Of a stretch of DNA of 64,000 nucleotides, positions 32,701-40,846 are shown one piece after another. Both the position numbers and the translations under genes were made by a program. The notes beneath the pieces were generated by a model. It worked only from the letters and a program-made list of their open reading frames with translations, was not told the origin of the DNA and searched no databases. The DNA is taken from contig CARTDA010000002.1 of assembly GCA_949066965.1 (NCBI GenBank), positions 62,001 through 126,000 of the forward strand. Direction: 5' to 3'. Numbering within the stretch: the stretch's first letter is position 1; each line of letters opens with the position of its first letter. This DNA is from COE1 sp949066965. Its GTDB lineage: Bacteria > Bacillota > Clostridia > Lachnospirales > Lachnospiraceae.

Positions 32701-33906
32701 CTACTTCTGTCCAAAGTAGAGGGACAGCTCCGCCGCAATGTGCTCGCCCAGCACAATGTTTCCATTGTCCTTCGGGTGCAGCCCGTCACGCAGGTAAAAG
32801 TCAGCCGACTCCTTATCCGTACAGTCCATAAAGCCAGTATTGTAGAGCTCGATGACATGGAATCCATACTCCTTGGCGAGCTTTCTCTGTACCTCCATAT
32901 AGTCGTTGAGCGTGGGCTGCCCTTTCACGTCAGAATATGTGCATTCCACTTTCTTGTTTGTATTGTACATCGTGACGAAAAAGATTTCATTGTCGCTGTA
33001 GTATTCCTGCAGCTGTTTCATGAAATACCGCACGGAACCGCAGTAGCCTGCCGTGCTAAGTTTGTCATTGATATCGCCGAACCGCTTATTGGGCGGCGTG
33101 CTCAGGTAATCGTTCACCCCGGCAAACACCACAATGATATCGGAATCCACATTGGTTACATTGCCAAAATTCAGGGCAAGGGACAGGCTTTCATCCCCAT
33201 ATACAGAAAACATCCTGCCGCCCATGCCATGATTGAGCACGCGGTTAAAATGGAGATAGGAATCCGCATATGTAACATAACTGATACGGTTGCCGTTTAC
33301 ATCCAACGCACTCGTAATGCCCTCCGTGATGCTGTCGCCGATAAACACAATATTTTTCTTGCTAAAGTCATAGGCATTGTTCGCCAGAATCTGTCTGTCC
33401 ATCTGGTTAATCTTTGAAGTCTTATCCTTTGAATTCTTTAGTCCGTACAGCGTTGCCCGCGCCTCCTCAAAGTTCGCCTGCTGCTCCTTACGCGCCTCAA
33501 TCTCCCCCTCGGAGAGCCTTTCTATCTCGCTAAGCCCGGATGTGTCCGGCTCCTCCTGCGCTGTTGTCTGCTCCTGTGCCGGTGTCTGCTCCTGTCCGCC
33601 GGCCTCAGGGCTTCCGGTTTCTGATGCCTGTTCTGTCTCGGGAACGGTACTTTCCTCCCGCACAGTCTCCGACTCTGTTTCCGTCTCCGCTGCCGGCACA
33701 TTATTCGCCATGCCGTCATTCCCGCAGCAGATACACCCTGTGCAGGTACAGCCCGCTGCACATACAAAGCCAGTTGACGGCGTTTCGCTTTCCCTTACGA
33801 TGACACTGTCCGTCCGCTCCCCGCAGCCGGACAGCGCTGTGCTCATTGCCACAGCTGCTGCCAGTACTGCTGTCGCTGCCTTCTTGTTGCAATTCAATTT
33901 TTTCAT
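32701..33906 (-). CDS. SGNH/GDSL-hydrolase lipoprotein with a cysteine cluster
   Basis: A 401-aa secreted lipoprotein. The signal peptide has a lipobox LSGC (about residues 27-30 of the mature start). Just after it is a cluster of six Cys in 13 residues (CAAGCTCTGCICC), then a Glu/Thr/Pro-rich linker to about residue 150. The hydrolase domain shows the SGNH blocks GDSITEG (Ser), GMGGRMF, AGVNDYL (Asn) and DGLHPKD (Asp-His). Such enzymes remove or transfer O-acyl groups on polysaccharides. The ATG at 33906 has GGAG just upstream, and the gene follows the YdjC deacetylase gene by two bases. A role in de-acetylating the wall polymer is plausible but inferred. Confidence 0.85.
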   Translation of the reverse strand: MKKLNCNKKAATAVLAAAVAMSTALSGCGERTDSVIVRESETPSTGFVCAAGCTCTGCICCGNDGMANNVPAAETETESETVREESTVPETEQASETGSPEAGGQEQTPAQEQTTAQEEPDTSGLSEIERLSEGEIEARKEQQANFEEARATLYGLKNSKDKTSKINQMDRQILANNAYDFSKKNIVFIGDSITEGITSALDVNGNRISYVTYADSYLHFNRVLNHGMGGRMFSVYGDESLSLALNFGNVTNVDSDIIVVFAGVNDYLSTPPNKRFGDINDKLSTAGYCGSVRYFMKQLQEYYSDNEIFFVTMYNTNKKVECTYSDVKGQPTLNDYMEVQRKLAKEYGFHVIELYNTGFMDCTDKESADFYLRDGLHPKDNGNIVLGEHIAAELSLYFGQK

Positions 33907-33908
33907 AA

Positions 33909-34841
33909 TTACTCCAATCTGTCCGTGTTCCGGACAATGGCGGAATGTTTGATTCCCTTTAAGCATTCTGCCTCATAATATCTATTGTCAGACATATAAA
34001 AGTCCGCAAGCTGCCTGCTCCGCTCATCCAAAAGCTCATGCGGCGCAGTGAGGTTTCCCGGGTGGAACATAAGCTCCAGCTCCTCGCCCCGCCTGTCGGC
34101 ATAGTGCCGGTACGCCGGAAGCAGCGCCTCCACGACTTCCCTCTTCATCTCGCAGGTGTAAAACATGCCAAAGAACACTGGTGTCTCTATCCCCCTGCTT
34201 TTCAGTAATTTGTGATTCCGCTTCTGGAATATTTTCAGGATGCCCCACTTCACCCAGTTCATGGCAGGCACTCCCCTGCGCATCCGCGCGTTATGCATCA
34301 GGGGCACCGCCGGGTCAACCGGAATGCGGATGTGGCGTATGCCAAGATGCCCAAACTCCTCACTGGACAATACCTCCATCAGGCTGTCAAACACAATGGG
34401 AATCATGTGGTAATGCTGGTGGGAATCTATTGCTGTAATGTGATAGTCATTCTCCGCCGTGACTGCCCTAAGCTGTGCCGCTATCTCCTGTCTGAGCTGC
34501 CCTGCCAGCCGCTGCCGCGCAGCCCCTCTTTTCAAATAGTTCCAGAGAAACATGCGGATAAACGATTTGTCAAAACGCCCGGTACTGTCCACCAGCGCCG
34601 GCACGTTCCTGGCACCCGCAAGCGGCTTCCCCTCCACAAAATTTATGTGGAGCACCCGCCTTATCCTGCCGTGGTCAGGGTCAGCCTGATCAAGAAGCCG
34701 CAGGGATTCCTTCAGCGCCCCGGTGTTTGGCAGTACACTGATGCTGTTCAGCACGCCATTATCGTAGCATTCCAGTATTCTTGCGGACTGTTCCCTTGTC
34801 ACCCCGAAATCATCTGCATGAAACCAAATCCTGTTGTTCAT
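33909..34841 (-). CDS. YdjC/ChbG-type carbohydrate deacetylase
   Basis: A 310-aa cytoplasmic enzyme of the YdjC family, which removes N-acetyl groups from amino sugars. Metal-site motifs are HADDFGVT at the N-terminus, HINFVEGKP, DSHQHYHMIP and MFHPGN near the end. The ATG at 34841 overlaps the TGA of the WecG/TagA gene, so translation is coupled; the longer upstream frame lies inside that gene. Its place right after an amino-sugar transferase suggests that it deacetylates a lipid-linked or nucleotide-linked intermediate made there. Confidence 0.85.
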   Translation of the reverse strand: MNNRIWFHADDFGVTREQSARILECYDNGVLNSISVLPNTGALKESLRLLDQADPDHGRIRRVLHINFVEGKPLAGARNVPALVDSTGRFDKSFIRMFLWNYLKRGAARQRLAGQLRQEIAAQLRAVTAENDYHITAIDSHQHYHMIPIVFDSLMEVLSSEEFGHLGIRHIRIPVDPAVPLMHNARMRRGVPAMNWVKWGILKIFQKRNHKLLKSRGIETPVFFGMFYTCEMKREVVEALLPAYRHYADRRGEELELMFHPGNLTAPHELLDERSRQLADFYMSDNRYYEAECLKGIKHSAIVRNTDRLE

Positions 34842-35620
34842 ACCTTGTCCCTTCTGGCTTTCTTTTTCCGTTTCATCAGCCGTCTCTCCCTGAGTAAGTA
34901 CCAGAAAAATTTTGCATTGGTCGTCACATACCGCTTCCACATCCGTTTCGGATCCTGCACCAGTCGATAGAGCCATTCCAAATAAAGCCTCTGCATCATA
35001 CGCGGTGCCCGCCTGATAGTGCCCGCAAGGTAATCAAACCCAGCCCCTACTCCGACTGCCATGGCATCAAGCTTCCCCCTGTGGGCATACATCCACTCCT
35101 CCTGTTTCGGCGCCCCGAGCCCTACCCAGATAAAATCCGGTTTTGCGCTGTTAATCCGTGCGATAACCGCGCTGTCCTCCTCGGGTGTAAGCGGACGGAA
35201 CGGCGGCGCGTACATGCCCGCAACCACCATCCCCGGATAGTCCTTTTGAATCACGCCTTTCATCGCATCAAGCGTCTCCTGTGTCGAGCCGTAGAAAAAA
35301 TGCCGGTAGCCTTTTTGCGGGGAAATCCTGAACAGCTCTGTCATCAGGTCGGGTCCCGTGACTCGCTGCGCATCCCGAAATCCCGCAATGCGGCTGTAAC
35401 CAGACAAAGGCGCCCCGTCCGGCAGCGCCATCGCCGCACTATTCTGTATGGTGCGGTACTCCTTCCTTTCATACGCCATAACCGTAGTGTGAACATTGGA
35501 CACGCAGATGTACTGCCCCCTGAGCCCGTCGATATGTGCATTGATATAGGCAAGCGTCCCTGCCATGCTTGTCACATTAATATTTGTCCTTAAAATCTTA
35601 CAATATTGCAACTCTGCCAT
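34838..35620 (-). CDS. WecG/TagA/CpsF family glycosyltransferase (GT26)
   Basis: A 260-aa membrane-associated enzyme that adds the second sugar (often ManNAc or ManNAcA) to an undecaprenyl-diphosphate sugar. Signature motifs are ICVSNVHTTVMAYE, ALPDGAPLS with the catalytic-base Asp, FFYGSTQETL, WVGLGAPKQEEWM and GAGFDYLAGT. The basic C-terminus (MKRKKKARR) suits membrane contact. It lies 16 bases after an initiating sugar transferase, matching a lipid-I to lipid-II relay. The site upstream of the ATG is weak, so it may depend on coupling. Confidence 0.92.
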   Translation of the reverse strand: MAELQYCKILRTNINVTSMAGTLAYINAHIDGLRGQYICVSNVHTTVMAYERKEYRTIQNSAAMALPDGAPLSGYSRIAGFRDAQRVTGPDLMTELFRISPQKGYRHFFYGSTQETLDAMKGVIQKDYPGMVVAGMYAPPFRPLTPEEDSAVIARINSAKPDFIWVGLGAPKQEEWMYAHRGKLDAMAVGVGAGFDYLAGTIRRAPRMMQRLYLEWLYRLVQDPKRMWKRYVTTNAKFFWYLLRERRLMKRKKKARRDKV

Positions 35621-35636
35621 CTTTTATTCTGCAAGG

Positions 35637-37061
35637 CTACTTTGAGCCTTTCCCTCCTAAAACTGCAAACACTGTCATAAACAATATCTTGATGTCGAGC
35701 CCAAGAGACCAATTGTCTATGTACTCCAGGTCCAGTTTTACAATCTCCTCAAAATCCTGTATATCACTTCTGCCGCTCACCTGCCACATTCCCGTAAGAC
35801 CAGGGGTAATGCTCATGCGCCTTCTGTAATATCCGTTATATTTTTCAAACTCATCCTCTGTCGGCGGGCGCGTGCCCACCAGGCTCATGTCCCCCACCAG
35901 AATATTCAGAAACTGCGGTGTCTCGTCAATACTTGTCCGCCGAATAAACTTGCCTACCTTTGTAATACGCGGGTCGTCCTCCATCTTGAACATCAGGCCC
36001 TTAATCTCATTTTGTGCCTCAAGCTCCTTTTTCCGCTCCTCCGCGTCAATATACATGGAACGGAACTTCCATATCCGAAAACGGCGTCCGTTTTTTCCGA
36101 TTCGCGTCTGTGAAAAAAACACAGGTCCTGGGGAGTCCAGCTTGATTGCCAGTGCGACAAACGGCGTTATCACGGCAGTGACAGCCAGTCCCACGAGCGC
36201 GCCCAGCACATCCATGCAGCGCTTGACCAGCAGCCGCCTCGAATCCATTGTCTTGAGCGCAAAGGATATGACACTGTATCCGGCAAGCTGCTGCACATAT
36301 GTGTTGGGATTCGCCCGGCTGAACAGGTCGACATTGTAATGGCACGTAAGCCCCATCTCCTCAAACCGCAGAACCATATCCCGTATCTCCATCACGGACA
36401 CGCCCGGCAGGCAGATAAACACCTCATCCACCGTCATCTGCACCACCGTCTCGTACAAATCCTCCCGCGAGGCGACAACCGGCACCTCCTTCACCGCGCT
36501 GCCCTTCCTGTCCGTGTCGTAGATGGCAGCCGCCGTGATGTCATAATACCACTCTTTTCCCTTTATCAGGTTGCCGATTACCTCCTCCGCCATGATGTCC
36601 ATGGTAATGACAAGCATCTTTTCCGCCTTTGTGCTCCTCCTGTAGTATTTCCAGATAGCCTTTTTAAATCCCATGTGCACGGAATACGTTATCAACGTAT
36701 TTAAAATTGCAAAAAAAACGTATACGGAGCGCGAGAACTCATAGGACTGCTGCGTGAGGTACAGCACGACCACCAGCCCCACCACAATGATGACCGTGTA
36801 CCGGAACGTGTAGTAAAACTCCTGGTAATATCCCCTTGTAAAAAAGTTTCTGTTTCCGTCCAGGAACATGTTGTAGAGCAGGCACAGCACCACGATGTAC
36901 GCCCCGACCATCAGGTGGAACTGCTTTGGGTAATTCTCATAGTGAATGACACGGAACCGAATAAACAGCGCCAGCGCATACGCGACGACGGCGCTTACGA
37001 TATCAATCAAAAGAATACTGTATGTCTCCATCATTTTGTTCTTTCTTCTAATATTCTCCAT
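35637..37061 (-). CDS. Second undecaprenyl-phosphate sugar phosphotransferase
   Basis: A 474-aa membrane enzyme of the same class as the one at 4536-5945: four N-terminal membrane helices, a Rossmann-like middle part (KMLVITMDIMAEEVIG), another hydrophobic hairpin (about 290-310) and the catalytic C-terminus with SQTRIGKNG, IWKFRSM, DETPQFLNILVGDMSLVGTRPP and PGLTGMWQVSGRSD. The two enzymes differ clearly in sequence, so they are not recent copies. Neighbouring WecG/TagA and YdjC genes suggest that an amino sugar-containing polymer starts here. GAGGG precedes the ATG and the 157-bp repeat ends 30 bases upstream of it. Confidence 0.93.
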   Translation of the reverse strand: MENIRRKNKMMETYSILLIDIVSAVVAYALALFIRFRVIHYENYPKQFHLMVGAYIVVLCLLYNMFLDGNRNFFTRGYYQEFYYTFRYTVIIVVGLVVVLYLTQQSYEFSRSVYVFFAILNTLITYSVHMGFKKAIWKYYRRSTKAEKMLVITMDIMAEEVIGNLIKGKEWYYDITAAAIYDTDRKGSAVKEVPVVASREDLYETVVQMTVDEVFICLPGVSVMEIRDMVLRFEEMGLTCHYNVDLFSRANPNTYVQQLAGYSVISFALKTMDSRRLLVKRCMDVLGALVGLAVTAVITPFVALAIKLDSPGPVFFSQTRIGKNGRRFRIWKFRSMYIDAEERKKELEAQNEIKGLMFKMEDDPRITKVGKFIRRTSIDETPQFLNILVGDMSLVGTRPPTEDEFEKYNGYYRRRMSITPGLTGMWQVSGRSDIQDFEEIVKLDLEYIDNWSLGLDIKILFMTVFAVLGGKGSK

Positions 37062-37090
37062 CCCTACACCCTCAGTTTTTTAATTGATAT

Positions 37091-37247
37091 ATACTCACGA
37101 CAGATGAAATCTGCCGTGAGTATAGCGCCAGCCGCAGCCGCGAAGCGGCATATTTCCTATCTGAAAAATTATCATATAAGATTTTTCAGATTGTGGCTTG
37201 TGTGCATAACTTTATACTGGGCGGTCAGTCTTTTCGACCGCCAGTAT
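37091..37247 (-). repeat. 157-bp multi-hairpin intergenic repeat, copy 2
   Basis: The same length and about 90% identical by eye to 15001-15157. Stems are ATACTCACG/CGTGAGTAT plus CAGAT/ATCTG, GCCGC/GCGGC, ATCTGAAAAAT/ATTTTTCAGAT and a GCGGTC/GACCGC arm closed by ACTG/CAGT. The upstream end encodes the last residues (GGRKD) and stop codon of the GT2 gene at 37225-38040. Orientation relative to the genes is the same as for copy 1. Confidence 0.87.
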
Positions 37248-38040
37248 GTTTCGGCTGGTACGCCCCGCGCATGTTTTTGAACAGTATTTTCATCAGCTCG
37301 CCGTTGCCCCTGACAAAGCTAATCTTTGTCGGCGTCTTACCTTTTTTTGGATATGCGCGCGTGACTGGTATCTCACACGCGCGGTAGCCAAGCTGTGTCG
37401 CCCTGACAGACAGATATGCGAGGAGCTCATAGGTCATGAACACGTCGCGCAGCGGTGCAACCCTGTCGTCTGCAAGGTATCTTGCCGAATACGCCCTGTA
37501 TGCATTGGTTGTATCCGTAAAACGCTGTCCGGCGGTAAGCGATATCACCGGCGCGTGAATCAGGCGCACAGCCAGGTTCCTGATCGGCGGTGTGTTGACT
37601 GCCCTTCCGCCCTTTACATAGCGGGAGCCCTGGACAAAATCATATCCCTCCTCGAGCTTTTTGATAAAGCGCGGGATATCCTCTATGCTGTCCTTATAGT
37701 TCCCGTCTATCGTGATGACCCCCCTGTAGCCCCGCTGAAGCGCCCAGTAAATTCCCATGCGCAGCTGGGCGCCCTGCCTGCCCTTGTCCTTCTTGACAAG
37801 CAGCGTGTTGACCTGAAGCTTTCGAAGCCTGCGTTCCTCCATGCTGCCGTCCGTCGAACCGCCGTCACAGATGACAATATCCGCATAATCCGAAATGTTG
37901 TGCTTATATGCGCGGTACAATTCCTTTAAAATGCGCTCCCCCTCATTAATGACAGGTATCAGCACCACATAATCCTTTGTCTTCCCCGCATATTCATCAT
38001 ACGCAAAAGCCGGAACACCGATTCTTCCGCCATATATCAT
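37225..38040 (-). CDS. GT2 glycosyltransferase, DPM-like without membrane helices
   Basis: A 271-aa GT-A enzyme: YVVLIPVINEGERI, IVICDGGSTDGS, GVITIDGNYKDS as the metal site and a conserved YPKKGKTPTK loop. It resembles polyprenyl-phosphate mannose/glucose synthases but ends before any C-terminal membrane segments, so it may act on a soluble acceptor or rely on a partner. It overlaps the TIM-barrel gene by four bases (ATGA). Its final codons lie in the 157-bp repeat, so the present C-terminus may be an acquired one. Confidence 0.82.
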   Translation of the reverse strand: MIYGGRIGVPAFAYDEYAGKTKDYVVLIPVINEGERILKELYRAYKHNISDYADIVICDGGSTDGSMEERRLRKLQVNTLLVKKDKGRQGAQLRMGIYWALQRGYRGVITIDGNYKDSIEDIPRFIKKLEEGYDFVQGSRYVKGGRAVNTPPIRNLAVRLIHAPVISLTAGQRFTDTTNAYRAYSARYLADDRVAPLRDVFMTYELLAYLSVRATQLGYRACEIPVTRAYPKKGKTPTKISFVRGNGELMKILFKNMRGAYQPKHTGGRKD

Positions 38041-38858
38041 CCAAACATCTCCTTTCCATATGCCAGTATTTCATCCAGCATGGAAATCCTGCCGGCGCTG
38101 TCCTGCGTCTTTCCCATCTCCACGGACACATAGCCCTGATAACCGTTTTCCCGCAAAAATGCTGCCAGCTCGCCGTGAAATGCCCTTCTTCCGCTGTCCG
38201 TGGATACTGGCTTTAAAAACGGCTCGCTGATATGGACATGGTTTATCAGCCTTGCACTGCCTGTAAGCGATTCCACCGGCTCCCTGTTCTCAATCATGGC
38301 TCCGGCGTCAAGGTTCAGCAGAAAGCCCGCCGAACCAACTTCCCTTATCAGCGAGACCGCCTCCTGTGTCGTATTGATATAGTTTGTATCGTAAATCGCC
38401 GGATTTGCCTCCATGCCAACCGCAGTATTTTTTTCACGGGCATAGCTTCCAAGTTCCCTGAAAAAGTCAATCCCCTGCTCCCACAGCGAACGGTCAGACA
38501 CGTCGGGCAGCGCCCTGTTTTTCGGGCTGCCGAACACAAGGTTCGCACACCCGGCCGCGGACGCAAAGTCAACCGCCTTTTTGGTATACGCAAGCAGTAT
38601 CTGTCTCTGCCGTGCATCGGCAAAAAGCTTTTCCGTCCTTCCGAACCAGATGGACTGCATCGACGGAATGTCAAATCCGGTCGATGCGGCAAATTCCGCG
38701 CGCCAGTCCGCCACCCGCCTCAGGTCTTCATATGGGTCAGTCGCAAAAAAACGTGTCGGCGCAATTTCCAGCCCGGTATACCCATACTGTCTCATCATGG
38801 CATATACCGCCTCATCCTCCTGTGCCGTCCATGCGATATTTGATATTGCAAGTTTCAT
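38037..38858 (-). CDS. TIM-barrel sugar-phosphate isomerase/epimerase-like protein
   Basis: A 273-aa protein of the xylose isomerase-like AP endonuclease-2 fold. Pattern motifs are KLAISNIAW, YGYTGLEIAPTRF, LVFGSPKNR, GMEANPAIYDTNY with the metal Glu, LNLDAGAM, HVHISEP and YVSVEMGKTQ with the last metal Glu. These fit a divalent metal-dependent isomerase or epimerase on a sugar or sugar-derived acid. GGAGG precedes the ATG. Neighbours are an SDR enzyme and an FAD oxidoreductase, so it is likely one step in making an unusual sugar or substituent. The substrate is unknown. Confidence 0.8.
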   Translation of the reverse strand: MKLAISNIAWTAQEDEAVYAMMRQYGYTGLEIAPTRFFATDPYEDLRRVADWRAEFAASTGFDIPSMQSIWFGRTEKLFADARQRQILLAYTKKAVDFASAAGCANLVFGSPKNRALPDVSDRSLWEQGIDFFRELGSYAREKNTAVGMEANPAIYDTNYINTTQEAVSLIREVGSAGFLLNLDAGAMIENREPVESLTGSARLINHVHISEPFLKPVSTDSGRRAFHGELAAFLRENGYQGYVSVEMGKTQDSAGRISMLDEILAYGKEMFG

Positions 38859-38872
38859 TCCACACCTCCGGG

Positions 38873-39853
38873 CTACCCGCGTTCCCCCTCCGTAATGCTG
38901 TGCTCCACAAACCGTTTGATATCTGTCAGTATCTCTTCCTTACTACAGATATACCCTGCCTTCCCGCCAAATTTCGCCGCATATGTAGTCCGGAAATCAT
39001 ACTTTGACGGCGTCCCCTTCAGCTCGTTTTTAAACACCTCACCTGTCAGTACCTTGTAGAGCTCGGCAGCCGAGACAGGCTCCGTGGCAAGGTTCAGAAG
39101 CGTAATGTCCGCGTTTAATGCCGTCTGGATGTCCTCCCACAGGCGGCTCAGCGGATAAAACTGGAATATGCTGCGGCTGTCCGTGAAATTGAGCGCCGTA
39201 AAGCCAAGCTTCTTAAACTTTTTCTTCAGCAGCTCCTGCCTGCCCTTATCCAGCTTGACACAGCAGTAAAAACCATTGTCTGCCGGCTCATAGCAGTCGT
39301 CAAGCATGATTTCATCCTCTGATTTTTCCAGGGTCTTGAGCGTCTGGTATTTCTCCTTTTTCAGCATATATGGTATCACATTGATAAAGTCATATATGAA
39401 GTTCTTTTTGATGTTGTACCCATAAAGTCCCGGAAGGCGGATAATCAGGGCATCAGGGTAATGCTTTCTCACCCACGCCTCCAGATAATACCGGTTAAGC
39501 CCATATGGCTGGATTCCGTTTCCTGTGCCGCCCTTTCCTTCGTCCAGCACCGAACCTGTCTCGTCTACCCCGACCGGATTCCGGTACACGTCAATCGTGG
39601 AAATCAGGACAAGCCGCTGCGGATTGATTGCCTTGATGTTCTTCTCCGCCTCAAGGATCTGTTCCAGATCGCGTTCCGGCGCGCTGTTTGCAAGATATTT
39701 TTCCGCGCGCAGGCCTGCGTAAATCAGCACCTCCGGCTCAAGCCCATATGCCTTCTCGACATTCTGCGAGTTGTAAACGCCCTTGATGCGGTTGCGCGCC
39801 CGCGAATAAAGATTGCTCCCGACGAACCCAGTATAGCCCACTAATGCTACCAT
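38873..39853 (-). CDS. NAD-dependent epimerase/dehydratase-like SDR with altered YxxxK
   Basis: A 326-aa extended-SDR-like protein. The N-terminal nucleotide loop is VGYTGFVGSNL, and LISTIDVYRNP supplies the Ser/Thr region. The position of the catalytic YxxxK reads YGLNR, with Arg for Lys, and the C-terminal third (about 190-326) shows no clear family motif. It is not RmlD: the RmlD motifs are missing. A preceding GAGGGGG supports the ATG. In this context it may reduce, epimerise or simply bind a nucleotide-sugar processed with the adjacent TIM-barrel and FAD enzymes. Confidence 0.75.
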   Translation of the reverse strand: MVALVGYTGFVGSNLYSRARNRIKGVYNSQNVEKAYGLEPEVLIYAGLRAEKYLANSAPERDLEQILEAEKNIKAINPQRLVLISTIDVYRNPVGVDETGSVLDEGKGGTGNGIQPYGLNRYYLEAWVRKHYPDALIIRLPGLYGYNIKKNFIYDFINVIPYMLKKEKYQTLKTLEKSEDEIMLDDCYEPADNGFYCCVKLDKGRQELLKKKFKKLGFTALNFTDSRSIFQFYPLSRLWEDIQTALNADITLLNLATEPVSAAELYKVLTGEVFKNELKGTPSKYDFRTTYAAKFGGKAGYICSKEEILTDIKRFVEHSITEGERG

Positions 39854-39901
39854 AGTAATTCCCCCTCTTATTCTCTCAATTCCTGTTATCTATATAATAT
39901 A

Positions 39902-40834
39902 TCACAATTTTTCAATACTTTCAAAGCTGTATTTCTTGCGCCGGAATACCAAATCCACAAGTATCTGGAGATATTTTATGATAATCGTGAGAATCCCGAA
40001 CAGTCCGAAAAAGGCAAACGACATAAAAAAAATTGTCGTCGTCCAGCCTGCAACAGGCGTGCTGAACAGATATACAAACGCCGAGTACGCAGCGACAAAC
40101 ACGGCAACCAGCATCATAATCACGGTCATCGTGACAGAAAAACGGTACCCCAGCTGTGTAAACAGTATCATGCTGTTGACCGCAAGCTCCGTTCGGTACT
40201 TACGCTCTGCCTTATCTTCTTTTCCCTGCCCTCCGCCCATGGCAGGATATTTTACGTTCATCGTCTTTAGCCCGCAGTTGGCATACACTGCCTTGCGGTA
40301 CGGCACGGACTTGTTCATACTGCTGATGCGGTTTATCACCCTGCGGCTGAGCACGCGGAACCGCTCCGAATACAGCTTGTAGGAGTAATCCGTAAACCGG
40401 TTAAACACATTATAAAATATGTTGGAGGTAAGGCGCTGTTTCTTATCGGGCGATGCGCTCACAATGTCATACCCTGTCAGGGATTTCCGGTATACGTTCA
40501 TTATCTCCTGCGGTGCAAAATCGAGCACGCAGGAATCAAATTCCAGCACAAAATCCCCTATCGCCAGATCCACACCCGCGTTCATGGATGTCTCCACCCC
40601 ATGGAAATAGCTCATATTCAGGACGGTGACCGTGGTGTGGCGTGCCTGGCTGCCAGTGCGCCGCACCGCCTGCACACTGCAATCACTGGAAAAATCATTG
40701 ACGCAGATAATCTCCGAATGCTCAAAGTTGTCCTCAAGCACACGGATTACTGTCTGCAAAAAAACGCCAATCACGGACTCGTCATTGTGTACATAAATAA
40801 CCGCGGAAATGAAATTTTTTTCTTTATTTGCCAT
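39902..40834 (-). CDS. GT2 glycosyltransferase with two C-terminal membrane helices and an atypical metal site
   Basis: A 310-aa DPM/GtrB-like protein: AVIYVHNDESVIG, IICVNDFSSDCS, and FVLEFDSCVLD in the place of the usual DADLQ, then two membrane segments (about 230-252 and 263-285). The EFDS replacement may mean altered donor use or weak activity. It follows the FAD oxidoreductase gene by 12 bases on the minus strand. It may attach a locus-specific sugar to undecaprenyl phosphate. Confidence 0.78.
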   Translation of the reverse strand: MANKEKNFISAVIYVHNDESVIGVFLQTVIRVLEDNFEHSEIICVNDFSSDCSVQAVRRTGSQARHTTVTVLNMSYFHGVETSMNAGVDLAIGDFVLEFDSCVLDFAPQEIMNVYRKSLTGYDIVSASPDKKQRLTSNIFYNVFNRFTDYSYKLYSERFRVLSRRVINRISSMNKSVPYRKAVYANCGLKTMNVKYPAMGGGQGKEDKAERKYRTELAVNSMILFTQLGYRFSVTMTVIMMLVAVFVAAYSAFVYLFSTPVAGWTTTIFFMSFAFFGLFGILTIIIKYLQILVDLVFRRKKYSFESIEKL

Positions 40835-40846
40835 ATGTCACCATCC

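Noticed and set aside
38873..39853. Assignment as rmlD
   Set aside because: The SDR lacks RmlD motifs and an intact YxxxK, so only a general SDR call is supported.
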